In this document: in pieces, positions 53,601 through 62,545 of the stretch
Position numbering within the stretch: position 1 is the stretch's first letter
Layout of the letters: each line of letters starts with the position of its first letter
Assembly: GCF_900108085.1 (NCBI RefSeq)
Contig: NZ_FNVR01000002.1
Location: forward strand, 167,297-231,296
From: Algoriphagus boritolerans DSM 17298 = JCM 18970
Lineage (GTDB): Bacteria > Bacteroidota > Bacteroidia > Cytophagales > Cyclobacteriaceae
Direction: 5' to 3'
Length of the DNA stretch: 64,000 nucleotides
Notes under the pieces: model-generated
The model's input: the letters and a program-made list of their open reading frames with translations, nothing else
The model's database searches: none
Told to the model about the DNA's origin: nothing
Position numbers and translations under genes: made by a program

Positions 53601-53947
53601 ATTCCGGTAGACCAAAAGCCACTGGAATTTAATCCTGCCTGATCAGTAATGTCTTTGAATTGTAGATTCCCCTGATTGAGGTAAAGTCGGTTGGAGGTTT
53701 GATTTCCTGCCAGAAAAATATCCACGAGACCGTCCTTGTTGATATCACCCAAAGCCACTCCGGCTCCGTTGTAAAAATTTCGAAAAGTATAAGGATTGAC
53801 TTTTTCGGTGTAAGTGAGGTCGTTTCTGAATGTGATTCCGGTTTGTTCCTGTGTTAATAGACGGAATAGCGAATCAGTATTTTTTTCTTCCTGTTTGCAG
53901 GAATAAAGGGAAAGAAACAGAAGGATTAGCGTGTTTCTTCGCTTCAT
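50657..53947 (-). CDS. CRTAC1-like FG-GAP/VCBS lipoprotein with ASPIC/UnbV domain (3)
   Basis: 1,096 residues from the ATG at 53945-53947 (MKRRNTLILLFLSLYSC, lipid-bearing Cys17); an upstream ATG at 53986 would put 13 unlikely residues before the signal. Repeated DxNxDGxxD blades (DINKDGLVDIFL, DINGDGLLDIYV), an ASPIC/UnbV segment (VDPRIHFGLG, ILWPDGK) and further blades. It is the first CRTAC1-type gene after susD, separated from it by a terminator hairpin, so it may be expressed at a lower level than susCD. Confidence 0.87.
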   Translation of the reverse strand: MKRRNTLILLFLSLYSCKQEEKNTDSLFRLLTQEQTGITFRNDLTYTEKVNPYTFRNFYNGAGVALGDINKDGLVDIFLAGNQTSNRLYLNQGNLQFKDITDQAGLNSSGFWSTGISMADINGDGLLDIYVCKSGPQGGKKRHNELYINNGDLTFTEKSKDFGLAEERLSQHAVFFDFDKDGDLDMYLLSNSGRSVGIFDLREGQREIRDPDGGNKLFRNDGEKFTDVSEEAGIYGSSIGYGLGVTVADLNDDNWPDLYVSNDFFERDYLYLNNQDGTFSEVLTELLPEISMGSMGADIADLNNDGRPDIFVTEMLPNELARVKTKTPFEEWDKYQSSVKAGYHHQFTRNTLQRNLGFRPGTKTPVFSEVSRMAGVEATDWSWGALIFDMDNDGRKDIFVANGIVKDLTDFDFVDFYVNNQEKVKGFREDSVLLTKMIDAFPSNPQANFLFKNLGNWNFENLSQSTGLDQLTFSTGSAYGDLDNDGDLDLVINNLNGPVFLYQNTTSETKRGNYLSIELGSAFGSKVMAFSEDQTFFQEYQPVKGYMSSVDPRIHFGLGKAEKLDSIQILWPDGKIRTLKEVRANQALTLSPEPDDKIQQSISQVENQLLLLKETQIPFRHQESDFVDFDRDRLRFWMISNEGPKAAKADVNGDGLEDLFIPGAKGQTSALLLQSASGEFRNIQPELFEIDAIAEDVTAHFFDANGDGKADLIVGSGGIEFGDNSGNYSDRLYLNDGHGTFQKSPQVFSPTPTSFILSSDLDNDGDQDLIIGCRAVPFGYGIPCGLQIWENDGKGNFTEITSSLNAELLQLGMLTSGALADLDGDGKDEIIIAGEWMPIRIFAFQDGKLIEKSSDFGFEKTRGLWNCLLVEDVNGDGKPDILAGNHGLNSRLRTNPNSELRMIINDYDQNGTLDHILSNYENSKSIPLVLKPALIRQIPSLRKQLLTYESYQNKSLEELFPQAIWANSLTLQADMLETSLWINEGQGKFLPAALPIEVQSAPVYSITALDGDLGSPYLIFGGNQSRIKPELGSQMGSYGWVLKPEGKNQWIALLPQESGLFVPGEIRQIFQINIENKPNLVVLRNNDTPLVFEIRY

Positions 53948-53963
53948 GGGCTTTGGGTAAAAA

Positions 53964-53993
53964 AAAGGAAGTGTACCGAGGCACACTTCCTTT
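53964..53993 (-). terminator. Terminator hairpin after susD
   Basis: 11-bp stem aaaggaagtgt/acacttccttt with an 8-nt loop; on the minus strand it is followed by eight or more T. It separates susCD from the CRTAC1-type genes; read-through is likely because no clear promoter follows within the 66-bp gap. Confidence 0.8.
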
Positions 53994-54013
53994 CAAAATT
54001 AATTTAAATTCTA

Positions 54014-55504
54014 TTAATAACCCGGATTTTGTACCAAGCTTGGGTTAGCATTGATTGCCTGTTGAGGAATTGGGAACAGCGCTCTGAATGGCTCAGACTG
54101 TCCTTTTTCCCACCATGGCTGATTCCACTTACCGAAACGGATCATGTCAGTTCTACGGCTAGCTTCGGCAAACATTTCAAAACCTCTTTCTTCGAAGATG
54201 GTATCCAACGTAAGCGAAGTATACGCTGGCATACCCGCTCTTGTTCTTACCTGATTGATCGCAGTAAGTGCATCGGCAGTTTTTCCCTGACGGAAAGCTG
54301 CTTCAGCTTTGATCAAAATGATGTCACCAAGGCGGATCAAAGGATAATCATTGTTTAAACTGGAAGCAGCACCCATGGCAAATTCAAACTTACCTACTCT
54401 TACCCCTGCTTGTCTAAATGCATTGGGAGCGAGCATATTTATCTCTGGAGTGAAGGTCAATGGCTGTCCATCCGGATCACCGGCTTCTGCAGAAATATCA
54501 TTCAATCTGCTTCCGTCAGATGCAAATTGAGGGCCTACCAAGAAGGAATTTTTACGAACATCATCGTCATCGAAGTTATTGTAGAATTCTTCCAAAGACG
54601 CATAGCCATTCCAAGGTTGTTCCTGAAGGTTATAAGTGTTTTGACTTAAATAGTGCAACGTCATCTGAGGAAGGTTAAATCCACCTGCGTTATTCTGATC
54701 ATAAGGTAGGGTCAGGATGTTCTCTGTCGATCCATTGTTTCGCTCCGAGAAATTGGTAAAGAAGTTGGAAGACAGAGAGTAAACTCCACTGTTGATTACT
54801 TCATCTGCCGCAGCTTCTGCTTCAGCCCACTTAGCAGTACCAGTGTAGATTTCAGCGTTCAAATAAAGCTTAGCCAACATGGCCTGAGCTGAGTAGTAAT
54901 TCACTGTAGTCTTGGTGTCCTCCTTTGGCAACAAATCGATATTCTCCTTGATTGAGCTTTCGATGAATGCAAAAACTTCTGCTCGAGAGTTATTGGTTGG
55001 ATTTCCACCGGTAGAAGTCTCTTCGATGATTGGAACATTTCCGAATGAGTCAATCAACCAAAGGTAAACCAAGGCTCTCAACACTTTCAACTCAGCATTC
55101 AAAGCAACAACATCCGGATATTGGATCAACAGGTTGTTGATTTCACCTACAGCAGTATAGCAATAGTTCCAAGAGTTGTTGAAGGCTTCGTCTGATGGCT
55201 GCCAAGTATGTCTATGCATTCTTAGCCAAAGACCACCATCTTCCCAGTCAGCTCCTTTCTGAGGAATTGCCATTTCGTCGGATGATATTTCATAAATAGA
55301 CCAGATGCTGTTGTGACCTCCCCATGAGCCCACAATTCGAGAATAAGCAGAAGCTTTGAGAACGTTAATCAAATTCGGATTGTTGCTGTTTGCAATATCA
55401 TCCGCAGTCACCCCGTCCAACACTTCTTGCTCAAGCTCCTGACATGCGCCCAAGGCATAAACCAATGGGAGCATCAAACAGATTTTACTTATAGATTTTA
55501 ACAT
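54014..55504 (-). CDS. RagB/SusD family nutrient-binding lipoprotein
   Basis: 496 residues. Lipoprotein signal (ALGACQ). SusD/RagB features: an N-terminal TPR-like helical region (YCYTAVGEINNLLIQY, LRALVYLWLIDSFGNVPIIEE), the conserved RLGDIILIKAEA, and the C-terminal FEERGFEMFAEASRRTDMIRFGKW. It forms the lid of the SusC transporter. It starts 19 nt after the susC stop. Confidence 0.95.
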   Translation of the reverse strand: MLKSISKICLMLPLVYALGACQELEQEVLDGVTADDIANSNNPNLINVLKASAYSRIVGSWGGHNSIWSIYEISSDEMAIPQKGADWEDGGLWLRMHRHTWQPSDEAFNNSWNYCYTAVGEINNLLIQYPDVVALNAELKVLRALVYLWLIDSFGNVPIIEETSTGGNPTNNSRAEVFAFIESSIKENIDLLPKEDTKTTVNYYSAQAMLAKLYLNAEIYTGTAKWAEAEAAADEVINSGVYSLSSNFFTNFSERNNGSTENILTLPYDQNNAGGFNLPQMTLHYLSQNTYNLQEQPWNGYASLEEFYNNFDDDDVRKNSFLVGPQFASDGSRLNDISAEAGDPDGQPLTFTPEINMLAPNAFRQAGVRVGKFEFAMGAASSLNNDYPLIRLGDIILIKAEAAFRQGKTADALTAINQVRTRAGMPAYTSLTLDTIFEERGFEMFAEASRRTDMIRFGKWNQPWWEKGQSEPFRALFPIPQQAINANPSLVQNPGY

Positions 55505-55523
55505 ATCTGTAGAATTTGATTGG

Positions 55524-58517
55524 TTATTTAAAGTTTACTGTTACACCCAGTGTGAATGAACGAGTCTGGAAGTAGGTATTTCTACGCTCGATACCCGGAG
55601 AAAGTGCAGAGGTAAATGCATCTCCATTTTCGGAGTCATTTGTTCTCACTTCAGGGTCCACACCGGTGTAGTTTGTGATGGTGAATAAGTTCTGAGCCGC
55701 GAAATACACTCTCAAAGAACTCAAATTTGGAGAATTGGTTTTGAAATTGTAACCCAATTCGGCATTATCCAAGCGGATAAAAGAGGCATCCTCTACTACA
55801 GAACTGTTGAATGTAGGAGTGGAGGATACCAACGGATTGGTTGGAGTCTTTGCAGTCACTACGGAGTTCCAGGTGTTGGAAGCTCCATCAGCGTTTTCGT
55901 AGAAGCCTCTGTAGGAATTATACAAATCATGACCCCATGCACCTCTTAGGAAGAAGTTTAGGGACCACTGGCCGTACATGAAGCTGTTGGTGAATCCGAA
56001 TTCTCCTTTTGGAAGACCATTACCCAACTTTTCAAATTCATTCGGGTCGGTAGTGGAAAGGATGTACTCACCATTTTCGGTCAATCCGTTTAATCTGGGA
56101 CCGTAAATATCACCTAGATTTTGACCCACTCGGTTGTAAATGATTTGGTTGTTGTTCTGTCCTGGAGATCCCGGGGTAGCAAATCTTAATTCCTCAAATC
56201 CAAGTTCTCCAGCTGACAAGCTTTCGATGGTAGTCTTGTCATAGATCGTAAAGTTGAAGGTAGGAGTCCACTTCAGTGCACCTTTTCCGATTTGATTGAC
56301 ACTTGCTGCAAATTCAAAACCTGCTGCTCTCAAGTTTGCCAAGTTTACCCAGGTAGAACCTGCTGTGTTGAAACGTCCCGGATCAAATGGATTGGGTGCA
56401 CCGGTAGCAACCGGTACATTGAACAGCAAGTCGGAAATATTTCTGGTGTAGTAGTCGATACTACCGGTCACTTTGTTATTAAACATTCCGAAATCAACAC
56501 CAAAGTTCAATTCTTCTTTGGTTTCCCATTTCAAATCTCTGTTTGGGTTGGAGAATTGGTTGATACCAACGAAGATGTCATTTTGAGTCAATGGATCACC
56601 GTCCAAGTCGATTCTGTTACCGTTGCCAAACACACCCAAGGCCAAGGTAGGAGAGGGAGGAAGGTTACCGGTGACACCGAAGGAAACTCTTGGCTTAAAT
56701 TGGGAGAATACACCCATATCGAAGATTTGAGTGAAATCTGAACCGATAGAAAATGCAGGGAAATAACCGGTTTGATTGTTTGGACCAAATCCGGAATAGG
56801 TCTCAGCTCTAACTGAAGCTGAAAGGAAAATCATATTATCCCAGTTGAAGTTAGCTCTACCGAACACGGAGTTCAATTGATCTTCGTTTGCAAAAGATGA
56901 AACGTTGGTATTGTTGCCCAATCGGATGGCACCGGCTCCCAGGTTATTCCAACCCAAGTCAAACAGGTATTGTCTTACTCGTGCATTGAAGCCTTGGTTG
57001 GTTGTGTATTGAAGTCCTGCACCTCCCAATAGGGTCATATTCAATTTGTCAGAAAGATCAGTCTCGTATCTCAGCGTGGTTTCAAAGATTCGCTGCTTAC
57101 GGTCAAAGGTGTTTCTTTCGGCAGAGCCAGTAGCACCTAGACCTACCTGAAAATCCTGCAAAGACCAAAATCCGCCAGAAAGTGTATTTCTTCTGTCTTG
57201 GGAATATTGTGCGGTGGCAGTCAGATTTGGAAGGATGTCATATTCCACTCTGTAAGAAGTCAAAGCAGTTTTTGTTTCGCCTACAAACTTTTGCTGATTA
57301 GCTAGGGCCACTGGATTGTAGAAGTCAAACAAATCGCGTTGGAAATAGCCGCCGAATCTGTTTTGAGCGTCTTCTGTGTTTTCAAATACCGGTGCAGTAG
57401 GATTGTAGATCGTTGCGTATCTAAATGCCGCGTCGTTAATTGATTCTGAATCGAGATTGGTGAAAGACAAATTGATGTTGAATCTCAATCTGTTGTTCAA
57501 TGCTCCCTGAGAAAAATTCATTCTTGTGTTGAGTCTTTCATTTCCTACACCGTTGACGATACCGTTGTTATCCCGGTAGTTGACAGATGCCATGTAATTT
57601 GAGTTACCAAAGCTTCCGGAAACGCTGGCGTTGGTGGTGTACGAAAGCGCATCATCGATCAGTTCATTTCTCCAATCGGTATTGCTGCCGAAGTCAGTAC
57701 CACCTCTTGCTACAAATTCCTCAGCAGAAAGGATTGGAATCAGGTTAGTTGCCTGATCTACCGTAGCGAATGAATTGATCGTCACATTAGTACTTCCTTC
57801 TCGGCTTCCTTGCTTTGTAGTGGTAATCAGAATCACACCTGAAGAACCTCTTGCTCCATAGATAGCAGCCGCAGATCCATCCTTCAATACATCGATGGAC
57901 TGAATGTCATTAGGATCGACGTTTTCAAGCGAAGCACCGATGACACCATCCAATACGATCAAAGGTGAAGAGTTAGCTCCGAACGTGGATAGCCCTCTAA
58001 GTCGTATATTAAAGGCGTTGTTTGGATTACCTCCTGGACGAGTGATCGATAGACCTGCTACTTTACCTTGAAGCAATTGTGCAGGGTTGCTGACGTTACC
58101 CCGGTTGAAGTCTTCCGGCTTGACACCGACTACGGCTGAAGTGATTTCTTTCTTATCCTGCGAACCATAACCGATTACGACTGCTTCTTCAAGGCTTTGA
58201 ATATCCTCTTCAAGATTTACAGTGATGTTGGTCTGGTTACCGATCTCTACTTCCTGAGTCATATAGCCGACGAAGGAAATCACGAGCACTTGGTCCTCTG
58301 CCTGGAGAGGAAGTGTGAACTTTCCGTCCAGGTCAGTTGCAGTTCCCCGTGTGGTGCCTTTGACGATCACTGTGGCACCCGGAACGGGATCTCCAAGAGA
58401 TGCATCCATCACTGTACCAGAGATGGTGCGACTTTGGGCATTGGCGGCGAGTGTTGCACCGAGAGTCAGTGCAAACGCAAGCATCAATGTCTTGAGTTTT
58501 GGTAAATAATTTCTCAT
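55524..58517 (-). CDS. SusC/RagA family TonB-dependent transporter
   Basis: 997 residues. Signal peptide 1-27 (AANAQ), an N-terminal carboxypeptidase-regulatory-like domain (ISGTVMDASLGDPVPGA... VGYMTQEVEIG, about 30-105), a plug domain (VVIGYGSQDKKEITSAVVGV, QSIDVLKDGSAAAIYGARGSSGVILITT) and a 22-strand barrel ending in FTLGVTVNFK. It imports an oligomeric substrate with SusD. The partner CRTAC1 and haloperoxidase-type genes give no clear substrate. A LacI-type palindrome lies about 190 bp upstream. Confidence 0.95.
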   Translation of the reverse strand: MRNYLPKLKTLMLAFALTLGATLAANAQSRTISGTVMDASLGDPVPGATVIVKGTTRGTATDLDGKFTLPLQAEDQVLVISFVGYMTQEVEIGNQTNITVNLEEDIQSLEEAVVIGYGSQDKKEITSAVVGVKPEDFNRGNVSNPAQLLQGKVAGLSITRPGGNPNNAFNIRLRGLSTFGANSSPLIVLDGVIGASLENVDPNDIQSIDVLKDGSAAAIYGARGSSGVILITTTKQGSREGSTNVTINSFATVDQATNLIPILSAEEFVARGGTDFGSNTDWRNELIDDALSYTTNASVSGSFGNSNYMASVNYRDNNGIVNGVGNERLNTRMNFSQGALNNRLRFNINLSFTNLDSESINDAAFRYATIYNPTAPVFENTEDAQNRFGGYFQRDLFDFYNPVALANQQKFVGETKTALTSYRVEYDILPNLTATAQYSQDRRNTLSGGFWSLQDFQVGLGATGSAERNTFDRKQRIFETTLRYETDLSDKLNMTLLGGAGLQYTTNQGFNARVRQYLFDLGWNNLGAGAIRLGNNTNVSSFANEDQLNSVFGRANFNWDNMIFLSASVRAETYSGFGPNNQTGYFPAFSIGSDFTQIFDMGVFSQFKPRVSFGVTGNLPPSPTLALGVFGNGNRIDLDGDPLTQNDIFVGINQFSNPNRDLKWETKEELNFGVDFGMFNNKVTGSIDYYTRNISDLLFNVPVATGAPNPFDPGRFNTAGSTWVNLANLRAAGFEFAASVNQIGKGALKWTPTFNFTIYDKTTIESLSAGELGFEELRFATPGSPGQNNNQIIYNRVGQNLGDIYGPRLNGLTENGEYILSTTDPNEFEKLGNGLPKGEFGFTNSFMYGQWSLNFFLRGAWGHDLYNSYRGFYENADGASNTWNSVVTAKTPTNPLVSSTPTFNSSVVEDASFIRLDNAELGYNFKTNSPNLSSLRVYFAAQNLFTITNYTGVDPEVRTNDSENGDAFTSALSPGIERRNTYFQTRSFTLGVTVNFK

Positions 58518-59079
58518 AGGGTTTTTTGTTTTTTAAAAATCGAAATAGGTATGAGTACTTGTATTTCGAGTCTAAGGTGAATTGTAAATTTTGATTTTGC
58601 AATTATTAACGAAATCCAGTTTCTTGCTTCTAAAAATCTATTTTCAACAGAACAAAACAAAATTTAACAAAAACGTAATGAAATGTTAATTTCATTAATT
58701 CGACACTAATGGAAAACGTTTTCCTTTTGTAAAAACTTAAAAAAATCAATTTTTTTTAAAAAAAAGAAAATTTTTATCGGAATTCAAAATCTTTGTTTAA
58801 AGCTTGGAGTCAACATTTTGAAAATTTTTATAGAAGTCATCTTTTAGGATGATTTATTTGAAAGATGAAAGAAAACAAGCGAGTCAATCCGGAGTTAACT
58901 TTTTGATACCTTAGTTATTTAGTGTTCCTTTTAGTTTAAGCCACAATCCTTACTTTTATTTCTATACCAGAAAATTAATCTACCAAGCTATAGTCTATCC
59001 TAAATCATCTTAAAAACCTTCAGACAACCTATCCCTTGCTTTCTGCATCTGTATATTCGGGAGTGAATAAACCAACTTT
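58518..59079. other. Divergent intergenic region between susC and the DUF5686 gene
   Basis: 562 bp, very AT-rich, with no gene. It holds the palindrome 58711-58724 and long A/T runs near 58736-58775. No exact TAnnTTTG box was found on either strand. Confidence 0.5.
58711..58724. promoter_or_regulatory. Perfect 14-bp palindrome, LacI-type operator candidate
   Basis: ggaaaacgttttcc is a perfect palindrome with a central CG, the form recognised by LacI/CcpA-family regulators. It lies 194 bp upstream of susC and 356 bp upstream of the divergent DUF5686 gene. No LacI-family gene is in the window. Confidence 0.5.
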
Positions 59080-61743
59080 ATGAAATCAGAAATCAGGACC
59101 ACAATTCTTTGTGTTATCGTGTGCTTTTTAGGGATGACCCACTTTTCATACGCACAGGGAATCAGAGGAAAGGTAAATACAGTAGAAGGCGAGCCACTGG
59201 CTTATGCTTCGGTCTATATCCGAAATCTCGAAGATGGAGTGCCGACCAATGAAAACGGATTGTATGAATTTCGCCTGAAACCCGGATTTTACGATGTGAT
59301 CGTGCAGTATTTGGGCTATAAATCCGTCTTGGAAACGGTAGAGGTGCGTGAAGAATGGGTGGAGTTGGACTTTAGCCTGGAGTCTCAAGTCTACAATCTA
59401 AGTGAAATAGAGGTTCGTGCGGGTGCGGAAGATCCGGCTTTGACCATTATGAGGAAGGCCATTTCCAAGGCTAAGTATCATCGGCTCCAATTGCAGCAAT
59501 ACGCCATGACGGTCTATCTCAAGGGAACTGGCCAATTGACTGATGCCCCATTTTTTATGAAAAAAACCTTGGAAAAGGAGGGGCTGAAGCTCAATGAGGC
59601 CTACACTTCTGAGTCGGTTTCCCGTGTCACGTTTACACTACCAAATAAAGTGGAGGAGAAAGTCATTTCTATCCGAACCAACGGAGACAATCAGGGCACT
59701 TCTCCGGCCCCATATATCCAAACTTCCTTTTATCAGGATCAGATCAATGAGATTGTTTCTCCGCTTTCCCGCTATGCGTTCAATTATTATAAGTTCAAGT
59801 ACGAGGGAAGTTTTTTTGATCAGAATGTCATGGTCAGCAAAATCAAAGTGACTCCAAGGTCACGGGGAGAGCGGGTGTTTGAAGGATACGTCTACATCAT
59901 AGAGGATCTTTGGGCGATACACAGCTTGGATTTGAAGACCTCACTGTTGGGATTTCAGATCGGGGCCAAGCAACAATATGCTCCGGTGGCAGATAATGTC
60001 TGGATGCCACTGACGCATACTTACACCTTTGGCGGGAAGATTTTTGGATTCGAAGGGGAGTTCAAATACCTCGCATCGACAAGAGAATATGAGGTGACGC
60101 TCAATCCGGATTTGGTCGCTGTGCCGGAGATTATTGATGAAAAGGTCCAAGAACTCCCTCAGGACTTGAAAAAATTCGATAAGTCAATCTCAGCTTTGGA
60201 GCAATTGGCTACTGAAGAACCCAAAACCCGCAAAGAATACCGGAAGCTGATCAATGAATATGAGAAAGAAGCGATCAAAGAAAAGCAGATTGAAGATAAG
60301 CAGGGAGTGGTCTCCGAGCGCCACTACAGCGTGGATTCCCTTGCCAAAAAGCGGGGCCTGGACTATTGGGATAGCATCCGGCCCGTGCCCCTGACGCTGA
60401 AAGAGATCGAAGGGTACAAGCGGGACGATAGCTTGGCAGTAGTGGAGACAGCCAAAATGAGTGAGGTGGATTCGGTGGCTAAAAAGGCAAGAAGTAAATT
60501 CAAGCCCCTGGATTTTATGAACGGATCACGGTATAATTTTGGAAAAGGAGTTTCGGTTGGCTTCCGTCAAAATTGGACCAAAATGTCATTCAATACGGTG
60601 GAGGGTTGGAAAGTAGGCTTGGGAATGTACTATCGAAAATATTCTGAGGTGAAGCTGGCAGATAGTGTCAACCGTGTCCGAAAAAGCTTTAACATTGAAC
60701 CCGAGCTCCGTTATGGATTCTCAAGTGATCGGTTTTATGGCAAAGTCGATTTCCGATGGTCGCATACCCAGCCTGAATCCGGCCAAACATGGGGTTTGGA
60801 AGGAGGAAGATTTATCTATCAGTTCAACACCGAAGATCCCATTCAGGAGCAAATCAATGCGGCCTATTCTGTGCTTGTCAGAAGGAACTACATGAAGTTG
60901 TATGAGCAGGATTTTATCAGGGGGTATTGGGCCCATCGAATCAATTATGGATTTACCTATCGGGTAAGTTTTTCCCTTGCCGAGCGAAGGGAATTGTTCA
61001 ACACTTCCAATTATTCACTGTACAAAAGGCCCGAAAGGGAATACACGTCAAATCGGCCTGAAAATGTAGAGGCCGGGCCGGAGGCTTTTCTAAATCATCA
61101 AATCGCAAAATTAAACACCGCATTAGAGTGGAGGCCTAGACTTACCTATTCCATTCGTGATGGCAGAAAATCTCCGAACTACGAGCGCTCACCATTGATC
61201 ACATTCCTGTATCAGAAGGCCTTTCCGGAATTAACTACTTCCGAAAATGCCTCAAAGTTTGATTTTTTGGAAATTGGTTTGAAGCATGATTTCCGCTTTG
61301 GAGTCAGTGGGAAATTGGATTTCAATGTGACTGCGGGAACATTCCTGAACAACGACCAAGTCTATTTTCAGGACTTCAAGCATTTTGGGGGGAATCGTAC
61401 CCTGTTCTCGAATTTTGGTCCGGCGTCCAATTTCCGGTTAATGGATTATTACAAGTACAGCACCAATTCCAGTTACATTTCCGGAATTGCGCATTATCAG
61501 TTTAGGAAATTCCTGTTGACCCAATTGCCAATGCTGCGATTCTCTGGATTGAGGGAAAATATTTTTATCAATTACCTGAAAACCGAAAACTCTCCACACT
61601 ACACCGAGATCGGTTATTCCTTGGATAATCTCTTCCGAATCTTCAGATTAGAGCTGGGAGTTGCTTTCGAAAATGGGAAATACCTTCGAAGTGGGCCACT
61701 CTTTGGGATAGCGACCTTTATCAATGTGAGCTTTGAGGATTGA
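59080..61743 (+). CDS. DUF5686 outer-membrane protein with carboxypeptidase-regulatory-like domain
   Basis: 887 residues. Signal peptide 1-26 (SYAQ), a CarboxypepD_reg-like domain (about 27-115: IRGKVNTVEGEPLAYASVYIRN, VQYLGYKS), then the DUF5686 region ending in a beta-barrel-like C-terminus (IGYSLDNLFRIFRLELGVAF, FINVSFED). A charged helical segment (about 365-460) interrupts the two halves. Probably an outer-membrane protein of unknown function common in Bacteroidetes. Divergent from susC, so possibly co-regulated with it. Confidence 0.88.
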   Translation: MKSEIRTTILCVIVCFLGMTHFSYAQGIRGKVNTVEGEPLAYASVYIRNLEDGVPTNENGLYEFRLKPGFYDVIVQYLGYKSVLETVEVREEWVELDFSLESQVYNLSEIEVRAGAEDPALTIMRKAISKAKYHRLQLQQYAMTVYLKGTGQLTDAPFFMKKTLEKEGLKLNEAYTSESVSRVTFTLPNKVEEKVISIRTNGDNQGTSPAPYIQTSFYQDQINEIVSPLSRYAFNYYKFKYEGSFFDQNVMVSKIKVTPRSRGERVFEGYVYIIEDLWAIHSLDLKTSLLGFQIGAKQQYAPVADNVWMPLTHTYTFGGKIFGFEGEFKYLASTREYEVTLNPDLVAVPEIIDEKVQELPQDLKKFDKSISALEQLATEEPKTRKEYRKLINEYEKEAIKEKQIEDKQGVVSERHYSVDSLAKKRGLDYWDSIRPVPLTLKEIEGYKRDDSLAVVETAKMSEVDSVAKKARSKFKPLDFMNGSRYNFGKGVSVGFRQNWTKMSFNTVEGWKVGLGMYYRKYSEVKLADSVNRVRKSFNIEPELRYGFSSDRFYGKVDFRWSHTQPESGQTWGLEGGRFIYQFNTEDPIQEQINAAYSVLVRRNYMKLYEQDFIRGYWAHRINYGFTYRVSFSLAERRELFNTSNYSLYKRPEREYTSNRPENVEAGPEAFLNHQIAKLNTALEWRPRLTYSIRDGRKSPNYERSPLITFLYQKAFPELTTSENASKFDFLEIGLKHDFRFGVSGKLDFNVTAGTFLNNDQVYFQDFKHFGGNRTLFSNFGPASNFRLMDYYKYSTNSSYISGIAHYQFRKFLLTQLPMLRFSGLRENIFINYLKTENSPHYTEIGYSLDNLFRIFRLELGVAFENGKYLRSGPLFGIATFINVSFED

Positions 61744-61791
61744 AAAAGTTGGGAGGTTTGGAGGATTGAATATTAATCATTTTAAAATTTA

Positions 61792-61914
61792 ACCATTGAG
61801 AAATTAAGGTCATTAAGATTCTGCTTTTGCGATACAAATTATTTAAATGGGTATAGATGCTTTTGAAACTAAGCATTAAATTGGGATCTTAATTTTCTCC
61901 ATTCCCTTAATGTT
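61792..61914. repeat. MITE-like element, second copy
   Basis: 123-bp non-coding stretch with accattgagaaattaagg at the left and an inverted cttaattttctccattcccttaatgtt at the right, related to 41807-41941. Confidence 0.55.
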
Positions 61915-61921
61915 AAAACAC

Positions 61922-61959
61922 AAAAAAGCCTTACAAAATTGATTTTGTAAGGCTTTTTT
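61922..61959. terminator. Terminator of pyrH-frr, also facing the DUF5686 gene
   Basis: 18-bp perfect stem (61922-61939 with 61942-61959), including aagccttacaaaat and its complement, with A/T runs at both ends, so it can act in both directions. Confidence 0.9.
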
Positions 61960-61976
61960 AGAAGGTTTATTCCAAC

Positions 61977-62537
61977 TCAGACCTTCATAATATCTGCTTC
62001 TTTCTTCAGCAGAAGTTCATCGATTTTAGCAGAATACTGATCGGTTAGTTTCTGTACCTGATCTTCAGCACGTTTGATGGCGTCCTCCGGAGCTCCGTCT
62101 TTTTGAAGTTTTCGAAGCGATTCATTCGTCTCTTTTCTGACACTTCGGATTGAGATTTTCCCTGATTCGCATTCTTGTTTGGACTGTTTCACGAGATTGA
62201 TTCGACGCTCTTCGGTCAGTGCAGGGATGGTCAGCATAATGGATTCACCGTTGTTTTGCGGAGCTAGTCCAAGGTCAGAATTGATGATTCCCTTTTCGAT
62301 TTCCTGAATCAGGTTTCTTTCGAAAGGTTTGATAGCCAAAGTTCGTGCATCCGGAGTAGTCACAGAGGCAACTTGGTTGATCGGGGTGGGTGAGCCATAG
62401 TACATCACCATCACTCCGTCCAGCATATTGGGCATGGCCTTACCTGCCCGGATTTTTAGCAATTCAGCTGCAGTGTGATCCACTGCTTTTTGCATCAGTT
62501 CTTTTGCTTCGTCTAAGAATAACTCGATTTCTTCCAT
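61977..62537 (-). CDS. frr: Ribosome recycling factor
   Basis: 186 residues. LLKIRAGKAMPNMLDGVMVMYYG, TTPDARTLAIKPFE, IMLTIPALTEERR and KLTDQYSAKIDELL are signature segments. It splits post-termination ribosomes with EF-G. It follows pyrH by 8 nt, the classic pyrH-frr pair. Confidence 0.96.
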   Translation of the reverse strand: MEEIELFLDEAKELMQKAVDHTAAELLKIRAGKAMPNMLDGVMVMYYGSPTPINQVASVTTPDARTLAIKPFERNLIQEIEKGIINSDLGLAPQNNGESIMLTIPALTEERRINLVKQSKQECESGKISIRSVRKETNESLRKLQKDGAPEDAIKRAEDQVQKLTDQYSAKIDELLLKKEADIMKV

Positions 62538-62545
62538 GATTTAAT

